Shown piece after piece: positions 5,504-12,705 of a stretch of DNA of 12,705 nucleotides. The translations under genes and the position numbers were made by a program. The stretch covers positions 1 to 12,705 of the forward strand of contig JAJZRK010000092.1 in assembly GCA_021802745.1 (NCBI GenBank), given 5' to 3'. The notes under the pieces were generated by a model. The model worked only from the letters and a program-made list of their open reading frames with translations. It was not told the origin of the DNA and did not search any database. This DNA comes from a bacterium. Lineage in GTDB: Bacteria; Gemmatimonadota; Gemmatimonadetes; Gemmatimonadales; Gemmatimonadaceae. Numbering within the stretch: position 1 is the stretch's first letter; each line of letters opens with the position of its first letter.

Positions 5504-6643
5504 ATGATGCCCCCCAAGAAGCGCGCGGCGTCGAAGACGTCCGCGGCGAAGAAGCCCGCAGCGAAGAAATCCGCGGCGAAGAAGTCCGCGGCGAAGAAGT
5601 CCGCGGCGAAGAAGTCCGCGGCGAAGAAATCCGCGGCGAAGAAATCCGCGCCGAGGAAGCCTGCGCCGAAGCGGCCCGCCGCGAAGTTGCCGGCCGCCGC
5701 GCGCCCGAAATCCACGCGCGCCGTCAGCGCCCCGAAGCCGGGCACGGTGCCCGCCGTGGCCGGACCCTCGCCGTATGAGACCGCGTATGCCGGCGCCCCG
5801 CTCGGCGCGCACGTCAGCACCGCGGGGGGCGTCGCCACGGCCCCGCCGCGCGGCGTGGACATCGGCGCCACCGCCATCCAGTTGTTCACGAAGCAGGCCA
5901 ACCAGTGGAAGGAGCGGCTGTTCGATGACGCGGAGGTGCAGGCCTTCCGCGCGGCGCTCAACCTTACGCCCGTGGCCTTCACCAACGCACACGACAGTTA
6001 TCTCATCAACCTGGCCTCGCCCAATCCAGAGTTGCGCGCCCGGTCCATCGCGTCCTTCGAGTTCGAGATGCGCCGCAGCAACGCCCTTGGCCTCACCGCG
6101 GTCGTGTCGCATCCGGGCAACTTCATGGACGACCGCGTCAGCGGCATCGCGCGCAACGCCGACGCGATCACCGAAGTGCTGGAGCGCGTGTCCGGCCCGA
6201 CCCGCCTGCTCATGGAACTCACGGCCGGCCAGGGGACAGTCATCGGCTCGACCTTCGAGGAGATGGCCGCCCTGCTTGGCCGGCTTCCCTCCGCCTTGCA
6301 GGCGCGCGTCGGCGTGTGCCTCGACACCGCCCACGTCTTCGCCGCCGGGTACGATCTCGTTGGCGACTTCGATGGCGTGCTCGCCCGCTTCGCCGACGTG
6401 CTCGGCCTCCAGCGCCTCGGCCTCCTGCACCTCAACGACTCCAAGGCCCCGCTCGGCTCCCGAAAGGACCGCCACGAACTCATCGGCGCCGGGGCAATGG
6501 GCGACGGCGCGTTCCGGCGCATCATGACCGATGCGCGCCTCGCCGCGATTCCGAAGGTGCTCGAAACCCCAAAGGGCGACGACATGGTCAGCAACGATCG
6601 CGCGATGCTGCGAAAGCTCCGGGCGTTCGCGGCGGGCCGCTGA
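5504..6643 (+). CDS. nfo: Endonuclease IV (AP endonuclease) with histone-H1-like N-terminal tail
   Basis: 379 residues; bacterial endonuclease IV is usually about 280-290. It cleaves 5' to abasic sites in base-excision repair with three bound metal ions. The catalytic TIM barrel starts near residue 99 (LGAHVSTAGG). All nine ligands expected from the E. coli enzyme appear in order: His163 (AHDSYLINL), His203 (SHPGNF), Glu238 (MELTAGQG), Asp274 and His277 (CLDTAHVFAAGYD), His309 (HLNDSK), Asp322 and His324 (KDRHEL) and Glu354 (LETP). Residues 1 to about 75 are a Lys/Ala tail with repeated AAKKS units, then a Pro/Ala linker to about 97. Tandem ATGs at 5504 and 5507 follow GAGG (5497-5500); either may be used. 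The tail probably gives non-specific DNA binding or nucleoid association (inference). It is in frame with the enzyme. Confidence 0.95.
   Translation: MMPPKKRAASKTSAAKKPAAKKSAAKKSAAKKSAAKKSAAKKSAAKKSAPRKPAPKRPAAKLPAAARPKSTRAVSAPKPGTVPAVAGPSPYETAYAGAPLGAHVSTAGGVATAPPRGVDIGATAIQLFTKQANQWKERLFDDAEVQAFRAALNLTPVAFTNAHDSYLINLASPNPELRARSIASFEFEMRRSNALGLTAVVSHPGNFMDDRVSGIARNADAITEVLERVSGPTRLLMELTAGQGTVIGSTFEEMAALLGRLPSALQARVGVCLDTAHVFAAGYDLVGDFDGVLARFADVLGLQRLGLLHLNDSKAPLGSRKDRHELIGAGAMGDGAFRRIMTDARLAAIPKVLETPKGDDMVSNDRAMLRKLRAFAAGR
5540..5689 (+). repeat. 15-bp tandem repeat coding for the Lys/Ala tail
   Basis: About ten 15-bp units run without interruption. Units at 5570-5584, 5585-5599 and 5600-5614 are identical, and those at 5615-5629 and 5630-5644 differ only at the last base (AAA for AAG). 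The flanking units at 5540-5554, 5555-5569, 5645-5659, 5660-5674 and 5675-5689 are progressively degenerate. The consensus is TCCGCGGCGAAGAAG (Ser-Ala-Ala-Lys-Lys). Because the unit is five codons, gain or loss of copies keeps the endonuclease in frame. The homogeneous centre with degenerate edges suggests recent copy-number change by slippage or unequal recombination. Confidence 0.92.
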
Positions 6644-6657
6644 CTTCCACGGTGCGA

Positions 6658-6716
6658 GGGCGCTGGCCGCGGCGGCGAACCAAGGAAAGGCCGCGGGGTA
6701 TCCTGCCCTAGCGCCC
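6658..6716 (+). other. Bulged long hairpin in the spacer after nfo
   Basis: The 101-bp gap between nfo and the next gene can fold on itself. GGGCGCT (6658-6664) pairs perfectly with AGCGCCC (6710-6716) and extends by a G-U and a G-C pair. CCGCGGC (6667-6673) pairs with GCCGCGG (6690-6696). The inner stem leaves a 16-base purine-rich loop, and an 11-base bulge separates the two stems on the 3' side. No T-tract follows, so this is not a standard intrinsic terminator. It could be a Rho-zone barrier, an mRNA 3'-end stabiliser or chance in GC-rich DNA. Confidence 0.4.
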
Positions 6717-6731
6717 GCCCCCCGTCTCGGA

Positions 6732-6737
6732 TAACCT
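6732..6737 (+). promoter_or_regulatory. Candidate -10 box (TANNNT) for a leaderless transcript
   Basis: TAACCT lies seven bases before the ATG at 6745, the distance at which transcription would begin at or next to the start codon. No SD is present; the spacer instead contains CCTCCT, which cannot pair with the anti-SD. No convincing -35 element is seen in the GC-rich upstream DNA. It would be the promoter of the metal-uptake locus. Confidence 0.35.
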
Positions 6738-6744
6738 CCTCTAG

Positions 6745-7101
6745 ATGTCCCTGCCCTCCACCACCCCACGGCCCCGCCGGCGGACTGTTCGCATGGTCGC
6801 CCTTCTGCTGCTGCTCATGCAGGGAATGGTCGCCGTTGCGCCGGCGTTCGAGTCGCGGCCGTCGGCCAGCGCGCCCGTGGTGCACGTGGAGCAGAAGGAC
6901 GCCCAGCACGCCGACATGCTGCACAACGACCGTTGTGTCGTGTGCACGGCGCGCAACTCGCTCGCCACCGGGCCGGAGCAGGATGCGCCGGCGGTGAGCG
7001 TGGCACGCGGCTGGGCGGTGGTCGAGTCGGCGCCCAAGGTGGCCACGCCGGCCGATCCACACGCCGGCAATCCCTCGCGGGCGCCCCCCTCGATCGCCTG
7101 A
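6745..7101 (+). CDS. Small exported protein with His cluster and CxxC, metal-uptake locus
   Basis: 118 residues. A basic N-terminus (RPRRRTVR) is followed by a hydrophobic stretch at about 17-34 (MVALLLLLMQGMVAVAPA) that reads as a signal peptide or anchor. After it come His47, His55, His60 and a C64-V-V-C67 pair within about 21 residues, a likely metal-binding or redox patch facing the periplasm; the remaining 50 residues are Ala/Pro/Val-rich. The pattern recalls short DUF2946-type proteins found near metal transport genes, but I cannot confirm membership. It is the first gene of the porin-znuACB locus and may bind or sense the transported metal (inference). The start at 6745 fits a leaderless transcript; ATG 6793, just before the hydrophobic segment, is the alternative. 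Confidence 0.6.
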   Translation: MSLPSTTPRPRRRTVRMVALLLLLMQGMVAVAPAFESRPSASAPVVHVEQKDAQHADMLHNDRCVVCTARNSLATGPEQDAPAVSVARGWAVVESAPKVATPADPHAGNPSRAPPSIA

Positions 7102-7104
7102 GTC

Positions 7105-7126
7105 GCCGCGGACCGTCATCCGCGGC
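7105..7126 (+). terminator. Strong hairpin after the small CxxC gene, terminator- or processing-like
   Basis: GCCGCGGA (7105-7112) and TCCGCGGC (7119-7126) form a perfect 8-bp stem with a six-base loop. It starts three bases after the TGA at 7099-7101. Only a weak TGCTTC follows, so complete termination is unlikely. Partial termination or protection of the upstream mRNA end is possible. Confidence 0.45.
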
Positions 7127-7127
7127 T

Positions 7128-7153
7128 GCTTCGTGCGCATGAGGCGCACGAGC
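7128..7153 (+). other. Second strong hairpin, immediately before the porin gene
   Basis: GCT-(T)-CGTGCGC (7128-7138) pairs with GCGCACGAGC (7144-7153), giving ten base pairs with one bulged T and a five-base loop, ATGAG. The loop and stem contain the GTG (7133) and ATG (7139) that would otherwise extend the porin frame. Their burial, plus a clean signal peptide from ATG 7178, argues that translation starts at 7178. Confidence 0.5.
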
Positions 7154-7177
7154 CTCCCACCACTCAGTCGAAGCCCG

Positions 7178-8440
7178 ATGAAACCATCGCTCGTGATGTG
7201 CGCGCTCGCCTGCGCCGCATCCACTGCCCTCGCGCAGAAACCTGATTCAACGCGCCGGCCCGTCACCAAGGCCGACTCGGCGGCCGCAGACTCCATTGCC
7301 CTGATGAAGGAACTGGAGAAACTCCAGCAGGCCGCCCCGCCGCCCGCCGCGCCGGTCGGGCCGCGGGGCGCCTCCAACCCTCGCCTGCTCCCCGACGTCA
7401 GCGCGGTTGGCGACCTCGTCGGCGATCTCTCACCGAAAGGCAGCACCCAGGAGTCCGGCGCGCGATTTGGCGTGCGCGAAGTGGAAGTCGCCGTGCAGGC
7501 CGTCGTGGACCCGTACTTCCGCGGCGATGTCTTCCTCGGATTCAGCGACACGGAGGGCGCCTCCATCGAGCAGGCCTTCCTCACCACCACGTCGCTGCCG
7601 TGGGGGCTTCAGGCGCGGCTCGGCCGCTACCTGATGCCGGTGGGCAAGCAGAACACGACGCACCGTCATGACCTGCATACCATCGAGTATCCGTGGGTCG
7701 TCCAGCGCTTCTTCGGCCCCGAAGGGTTGAAGGGAACGGGCGTCTCGGTCAGCAAGGTGCTGGCGCCGTTCGGCTTCTACCAGGAACTGCAGCTCAGCGC
7801 CGTGGACCGGTTTGGCGAAAAGCCGGCGGACCTCCAGAGCGCCACCCCGGTGAACAAGCAACTCGACGGCATGGGATACGCCGCCCGGTTTCGCAACTAC
7901 TGGGATTTCAGCGAAAGCACAAATCTCGAACTCTCCGCCTCCGCGATCACGGGCAAGGTTGAACAACCCGTGCAGCGCACCAGCGCGAGCGACGGCAGCG
8001 TGATCAACGCCGTCAATGCGCGGCAGTCCGTCACCGGAGCCGATGTCACCTTCCGCTGGCGCCCGCTGCAGCAGGGCCTCTACAAGTCGTTCATCCTGCA
8101 GGCCGAGGTCATGCGGCAGTCCAACCAGCGATTCGTCACGCCGGCGGGGGCTGCGCAGTACCAGGGGCCGGGGCGCGATTTCACGGGCGGGTACGTCTTC
8201 GCCCGCTGGCAGGTGGGACAGCGGCTCTTCCTCGGCGGTCGCTACGATCAGCTCCAGGATCCCACGCTTGGCGCCGCCACGCTGGCGGCGCAGTCGGCGG
8301 TGCTCGAGTTCTTCCCGAGCGAATTTTCCAAGCTCGTCGCGCAGTTCGAGCACCTGGCGCCCAACGGCACCAGCGCCACGAACCGGCTGCTGCTGCAGGC
8401 CACGTTCGCGCTCGGTCCGCACAAGCCGCATCCGTTCTGA
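7178..8440 (+). CDS. Outer-membrane beta-barrel (porin-like) protein of the metal-uptake locus
   Basis: 420 residues. ATG 7178 was chosen over in-frame GTG 7133 because it gives a clean signal peptide, MKPSLVMCALACAASTALA, cleaved before Gln20. A short amphipathic helix (DSIALMKELEKLQQ, about 38-51) and a Pro/Ala linker follow, as in many trimeric porins. The rest alternates polar and aromatic/hydrophobic residues as in a beta-barrel and ends in phenylalanine after LLLQATFALGPHKPHPF, like an outer-membrane insertion signal. A His-rich segment, THRHDLHT (His162, His164, His167), precedes a conserved-looking VVQRFFGPEGLKGTG loop. Lying directly before znuA-like genes, it probably lets metal ions or chelates into the periplasm (inference). 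There is no TonB box or plug domain. Exact family uncertain. Confidence 0.75.
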   Translation: MKPSLVMCALACAASTALAQKPDSTRRPVTKADSAAADSIALMKELEKLQQAAPPPAAPVGPRGASNPRLLPDVSAVGDLVGDLSPKGSTQESGARFGVREVEVAVQAVVDPYFRGDVFLGFSDTEGASIEQAFLTTTSLPWGLQARLGRYLMPVGKQNTTHRHDLHTIEYPWVVQRFFGPEGLKGTGVSVSKVLAPFGFYQELQLSAVDRFGEKPADLQSATPVNKQLDGMGYAARFRNYWDFSESTNLELSASAITGKVEQPVQRTSASDGSVINAVNARQSVTGADVTFRWRPLQQGLYKSFILQAEVMRQSNQRFVTPAGAAQYQGPGRDFTGGYVFARWQVGQRLFLGGRYDQLQDPTLGAATLAAQSAVLEFFPSEFSKLVAQFEHLAPNGTSATNRLLLQATFALGPHKPHPF

Positions 8441-8446
8441 CCTCTA

Positions 8447-8460
8447 CGCGGCGCGCCGCG
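8447..8460 (+). other. 14-bp perfect palindrome between porin and znuA-like genes
   Basis: CGCGGCGCGCCGCG is self-complementary across all 14 bases and lies six bases after the porin stop and just upstream of the znuA SD. In RNA it could form a 5-bp stem with a four-base loop. No T-tract follows. It may protect or process the message at this boundary, or be a protein-binding site; chance in GC-rich DNA cannot be excluded. Confidence 0.35.
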
Positions 8461-8463
8461 CCC

Positions 8464-8468
8464 AGGAG
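8464..8468 (+). promoter_or_regulatory. Shine-Dalgarno of the znuA-like gene
   Basis: AGGAG, the clearest SD in the window, lies five bases before GTG 8474 and eight before ATG 8477. The better spacing and the signal-peptide context favour ATG 8477. A strong SD here contrasts with the upstream genes and suggests the binding protein is made in larger amounts. Confidence 0.7.
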
Positions 8469-8476
8469 TATTCGTG

Positions 8477-9378
8477 ATGAAATTCCGCATTGCGCTGCTG
8501 GCCCTCTTCACGTTCGCCGTCACGCGGCCGGCCAGTGCGCAGCTCAAGGTGGTGACCAGCACCACCGACCTGTACGACATCGCCAAGGCCGTCGGCGGCA
8601 GCCTGGTCACGGCGTCACACATCGGCGAGGGGTATCAGGACCCGCACTTCATCGAGGCCAAACCCAGCTTCGTGCTGCAGCTCCGCAAGGCCGACGTCTG
8701 GGCCTTCGTCGGGCTTGATCTCGAGATCGGCTGGATGCCGCTGCTGCTCGACGGCGCCCGCAACCCGAAGATCGCCTTCGGCGCGCCGGGCTACGTGGAC
8801 GTGTCGCGCGTGATTCCGCTGCTCGACGTGCCGAGCGGCAACATTGACCGGTCCATGGGTGACGTGCATCCCCTAGGCAATCCGCACTACTGGCTCGACC
8901 CGGAGAACGGCCGCCGCATCGCCCGCCTGTTCGCGGCCAAGTTCGCGTCGCTCGACCCGAAGAACGCGGCGGCGTACCAGGCCAACGACAAGGCGTTCGA
9001 AGCGCGCCTCAATGCCGCCGAGGCGGGGTGGAAGAGTGACCTGGCCGCGATCAGGGGGAAGCCCGTCGTGGCATGGCATACCAGCTGGCGCTATTTCGCG
9101 GGCTACACCGGCATGAACATCGTGGCCTACATGGAGCCGAAGCCGGGCGTCCCGCCGTCGCCGGCGCACCTGCTTGAAGTGGTGCGCGCGGTGAAGCAGT
9201 CGGGCGCCAAGGTCATCATCATGGAACCGTTCTACGACAAGAAGATGGCCGACCTCGTGGCCCGCCAGACCGGCGCCACGGTGCTCATCGTGCCGCCCTC
9301 GGTGGGCGGCGCGCCCGGCATCAACGACTACCTCACGCTGATGCAGCGCAACGTGGCCCAGGTTGCCGCGGCGGTCCG

Positions 9379-9382
<4 letters not shown>
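8477..9382 (+). CDS. Metal ABC transporter substrate-binding protein (ZnuA/TroA family)
   Basis: 301 residues from ATG 8477 (GTG 8474 adds one residue). The signal peptide MKFRIALLALFTFAVTRPASA is followed by QLKVVTSTTDLYDIAKAVGG, the usual first strand of this family. Four metal-ligand positions fit the family: His57 (QDPHFIEAKPS), His137 (GNPHYWLDPENG), His201 (AWHTSWRYF) and Glu250 (IMEPFYDKK). The extra His131 in GDVHPLGNPH is also notable. The His/Asp-rich loop of many zinc-specific ZnuA proteins is absent, so zinc and manganese cannot be separated by sequence. It is periplasmic and delivers metal to the permease. The stop overlaps the ATPase gene by four bases (ATGA). I withhold the symbol because the metal is not proven. 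Confidence 0.9.
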
Positions 9383-10144
<762 letters not shown>

Positions 10145-10152
<8 letters not shown>

Positions 10153-10972
10153 CACCGTCCTCATCTTCAAGGAAGCGCTCTACGGGGCGCTCGTGATCGG
10201 CGTCGCCTGCTCGGTGCTCGGCGTCTGGATCGTGCTGCGCCGCATCGTCTTCGTCGGCGCCGCCCTCGCGCAGCTGTCGTCGGCCGGCCTTGCCCTCGCC
10301 TTCCTCCTTGGCGGCCTCGGCATCGGCGGAGCGCTGACCAATCATCCCGTGGCCGTCTCGCTGCTGCTCACCCTTGGCGGCGCGGCCTTCTTCGCCATTG
10401 GCCACAAGGAGCGGGCGGGCGTTCCGCCGGATGCCACCATCGGCGTCACGTACGCCGTGGCCGCCGCCCTCGGCATCCTGCTCATCGCCAAGGCGAAGGG
10501 CGGCGAGGCGCACGACATCTTCCTCCAGGGCAATATCCTTGGCATCACCAGCGCCGACGTGAAGGTGCTGCTCGCCGTCACGATTCCGGTGCTCGCGCTT
10601 CACGCCGTCTTTCACAAGGAGTTCCTCTTCGTCTCGTTCGACCGCGAGACGGCGCGAACCGTCGGGTACCGCGTGGCGCTCTGGGACCAACTGCTCTACT
10701 TCACGTTCGGCATCGTCATCGCCTTCGCCATGCAGTTCGCCGGCGTGCTGCTCGTCTTCAACTACCTCGTGCTGCCGGCGGTGACCGGCATCCTGCTCGC
10801 ACGCAGCATGGGCGGCATCTTCGCCGTGGCGACCGCGGCAGGGATACTGGCCTCGGTCGTCGGCTTCGCGCTCTCGGTCCCCCTCGACCTGCCGTCTGGG
10901 CCGGCCATCATCGCGGTCTCGGGGGCGCTCGCGGCGCTCAGCTGGGTCGCGAGGCAGTTTCAGGCGAGGTAG
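10145..10972 (+). CDS. Metal ABC transporter permease (ZnuB/ABC-3 family)
   Basis: 275 residues from ATG 10145, eight bases inside the end of the ATPase gene; upstream in-frame codons run through that gene and are ignored. About eight hydrophobic helices alternate with short loops: LVIGVACSVLGVWIVLRR, LAQLSSAGLALAFLLGG, VAVSLLLTLGGAAFFAIG, YAVAAALGILLIAKA and four more. FLQGNILGITSADV matches the ABC-3 pattern between helices 4 and 5, and FDRETARTVGYRVALWDQLLYF is the cytoplasmic coupling segment that contacts the ATPase. It forms the inner-membrane channel of the importer and ends the cotranscribed znu-type block; no terminator with a T-tract is visible in the 45 bases after it. Confidence 0.92.
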
Positions 10973-11005
10973 TCCGGTCGCGTTGGCGAGGGCGGCCGGC
11001 CCCCG

Positions 11006-11011
11006 TAACTT
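11006..11011 (+). promoter_or_regulatory. Candidate -10 box (TANNNT) before the protease gene
   Basis: TAACTT lies six bases before the GTG at 11018, again the spacing expected for a leaderless message. No SD is present (the spacer is TCGGGC). The upstream 30 bases are GC-rich with GGCCGGCC palindromic sequence, and I see no clear -35 match. The pattern repeats the arrangement before the gene at 6745. Confidence 0.35.
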
Positions 11012-11017
11012 TCGGGC

Positions 11018-11695
11018 GTGCGACTCACTCGGACAGCCATCAGGGGCCTCGCCGCCGCGGCATGTGCCGCCGCCATGGCGGCGGCATGCACGGACGCCGC
11101 CGCGCCGTCAGTGGATCCGCCCGCCTACGACCCGACCCAACTGTCGGGCGGCCTGGTCTACCGCTGGCCGACCGGCACGACGATCGCGGTCTACGTGGAT
11201 CCCACGGCGGTCGGCGCGGGCGTTGATCTCGCCGGTGCCGCGGCGACCGGCATGGCCGCGTGGAAGGCCGCGCTCGGCGGCAGCCAGTTCGCGTTCCGCA
11301 CCGCGACCACGCCGTCCGACGCCGACGTGATCGTGCACGTCAGCACCGCGCCGCGGCTCATCGCCCTCGCGGCGTGCGCGGCCCCGCCCGACATCGCCGG
11401 CGGCGTCACCTTCTTCTGTCCGGCGCGCGACAGCGCCCTCACGCTGCCGCTCCTCAGCGGTCCGAACGCCGGACGGGTGAAGGTGGACATCGCCATCAAC
11501 CCGGCCGCGACGAATGCAACCAACACGCTCGCCGCGCTCGTCACGCACGAACTCGGGCATGCGGTGGGCATCGGCGGGCACAGTGCGAATGCGCTCGACG
11601 TCATGTTCGCACAGCCGGCCGTCGCGACGCCAAGCCAACGCGACATCACCACGCTGCGTTGGGTAGTACGGCAGGCGATCGAGATTCGCCTGTAG
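11018..11695 (+). CDS. Secreted metzincin-like zinc metallopeptidase, probable lipoprotein
   Basis: 225 residues from GTG 11018. A basic N-terminus (RLTRTAIR) and an Ala-rich hydrophobic run lead to MAAAC (Cys24), a plausible though imperfect lipobox; Cys16 is the alternative. After a low-complexity linker comes a matrixin-like fold with VYRWPTGTTIAVYVD, then ALVTHELGHAVGIGGHS. His177, Glu178 and His181 form the zinc/catalytic core. His188 would be the third ligand, one residue later than in the canonical HExxHxxGxxH. DVMF (Met196) supplies the Met-turn. Two cysteines around ACAAPPDIAGGVTFFCP may form a disulfide. The substrate is unknown. Length and motifs fit a small bacterial matrixin-like protease without the hemopexin or peptidoglycan-binding domain. 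It is likely its own transcription unit and ends before a terminator-like element. Confidence 0.8.
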   Translation: MRLTRTAIRGLAAAACAAAMAAACTDAAAPSVDPPAYDPTQLSGGLVYRWPTGTTIAVYVDPTAVGAGVDLAGAAATGMAAWKAALGGSQFAFRTATTPSDADVIVHVSTAPRLIALAACAAPPDIAGGVTFFCPARDSALTLPLLSGPNAGRVKVDIAINPAATNATNTLAALVTHELGHAVGIGGHSANALDVMFAQPAVATPSQRDITTLRWVVRQAIEIRL

Positions 11696-11703
11696 GGGAA
11701 AGA

Positions 11704-11719
11704 CGCCAACTGTTTGGCG
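11704..11719 (+). other. First hairpin in the spacer before the malic enzyme gene
   Basis: CGCCAA (11704-11709), loop CTGT, TTGGCG (11714-11719): a perfect 6-bp stem eight bases after the protease stop. No T-tract follows. Its 3' arm (GGCGG, 11716-11720) can alternatively pair with CCGCC at 11736-11740, the 5' arm of the next hairpin. Confidence 0.45.
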
Positions 11720-11725
11720 GTTCTC

Positions 11726-11755
11726 CTGACCGACGCCGCCGATGGCGGCTATCTT
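11726..11755 (+). promoter_or_regulatory. Candidate promoter for the malic enzyme gene overlapping the terminator
   Basis: CTGACC (11726-11731, four of six to TTGACA) and TATCTT (11750-11755, four of six to TATAAT) are separated by 18 bases. Transcription would begin at about 11762, giving a leader of only a few bases, consistent with the absence of an SD. The -10 box coincides with the T-tract of the terminator-like hairpin, so both readings of the same bases are possible. Confidence 0.35.
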
Positions 11756-11759
11756 TTTC
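11735..11759 (+). terminator. Intrinsic terminator-like hairpin with T-tract
   Basis: GCCGCC (11735-11740), loop GAT, GGCGGC (11744-11749), then TATCTTTTT: a GC stem, tight loop and T-rich tail, the best terminator candidate in the window. It would end the protease transcript. It finishes only seven bases before the malic enzyme ATG, so it also occupies that gene's promoter/leader space. It may therefore act as an attenuator if transcription comes from upstream. Confidence 0.6.
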
Positions 11760-11765
11760 AATATC

Positions 11766-12705
<940 letters not shown>

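Noticed and set aside
5540..5689. CRISPR-like array
   Set aside because: The repeats are contiguous 15-bp units with no spacers and are in frame within a coding sequence.
4867..5985. Minus-strand frame with repeated AADFF, resembling a pentapeptide-repeat protein
   Set aside because: The repeats are the antisense reading of the 15-bp repeat in nfo. The rest of the frame has no fold-like pattern and crosses two real genes.
6729..6740. GGATAACCTCCT resembling the 3' end of 16S rRNA
   Set aside because: Only about a dozen bases; no other rRNA sequence surrounds it, so it is taken as chance next to the start codon.
6644..6744. Zur or other metal-regulator box upstream of the uptake locus
   Set aside because: Only a loose GGTATCC/GGATAACC pair 25 bases apart was found, unlike the compact AT-rich palindromes of known Zur sites.
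5348..6769. 473-codon minus-strand frame over nfo
   Set aside because: Antisense to a gene with all catalytic residues; composition typical of a GC-rich shadow.
7133..7177. Earlier start for the porin gene at GTG 7133 or ATG 7139
   Set aside because: Both codons sit within a strong hairpin and would bury the signal peptide behind 13-15 polar residues.
10973..11017. Terminator after the permease gene
   Set aside because: A GGCCGGCC palindrome is present, but there is no tight loop plus T-tract, so termination here cannot be supported.

Overview
The window is uniformly GC-rich, and every gene I can support lies on the + strand. Tight start/stop overlaps, an outer-membrane beta-barrel protein, a likely lipoprotein and an FtsEX/EnvC-type division module point to a free-living diderm bacterium. 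The overall style (GC-rich, secreted metzincin-like lipoprotein, MaeB-type malic enzyme, an envC-like gene directly behind ftsEX) makes me suspect Gemmatimonadota or a relative. That is an inference from gene content, not a phylogenetic result. I see no rRNA, tRNA, CRISPR array, insertion sequence or phage gene.

Region 1 (1-5424) is one compact block of eight genes that mostly overlap by 1-4 bases. It begins with the C-terminal part of a GHKL-type ATP-binding protein. A STAS-like/winged-helix protein and a small beta-barrel-like protein follow; together they look like a regulatory partner-switching module. Next come a PLP-dependent trans-sulfuration enzyme (MetB family), FtsE, FtsX, an EnvC-like coiled-coil/degenerate LytM protein and a 68-aa zinc-ribbon protein. 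FtsEX would transmit ATPase activity through FtsX to the periplasmic EnvC-like protein, which would switch on cell-wall amidases encoded elsewhere.

Region 2 (5425-6744) has an AT-richer, repetitive 79-bp spacer, then an endonuclease IV (nfo) with all nine metal ligands. Its N-terminus carries a histone-H1-like Lys/Ala tail built from a 15-bp tandem repeat. A 101-bp spacer able to fold into a bulged hairpin follows.

Region 3 (6745-10972) is a probable zinc (or manganese) uptake locus: a small exported His/CxxC protein, an outer-membrane porin-like protein, then ZnuA-, ZnuC- and ZnuB-like ABC components. The last three are linked by a good SD sequence and by overlaps. Strong hairpins sit in the gaps before the porin gene and before znuA, which could set different expression levels along the transcript.

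Region 4 (10973-12705) holds a secreted, probably lipid-anchored metzincin-like zinc protease. A 70-bp spacer with competing hairpins and an intrinsic-terminator-like element follows, then the first 313 codons of an NADP-type malic enzyme. Three genes that appear to start transcription units (6745, 11018, 11766) lack an SD and have a TANNNT box 6-10 bases before the start codon, suggesting leaderless or near-leaderless transcripts. I found no proven new defence or mobile system. The most unusual items are the H1-tailed endonuclease IV, the partner-switch-like trio, the ftsEX-envC operon and the structured spacers.
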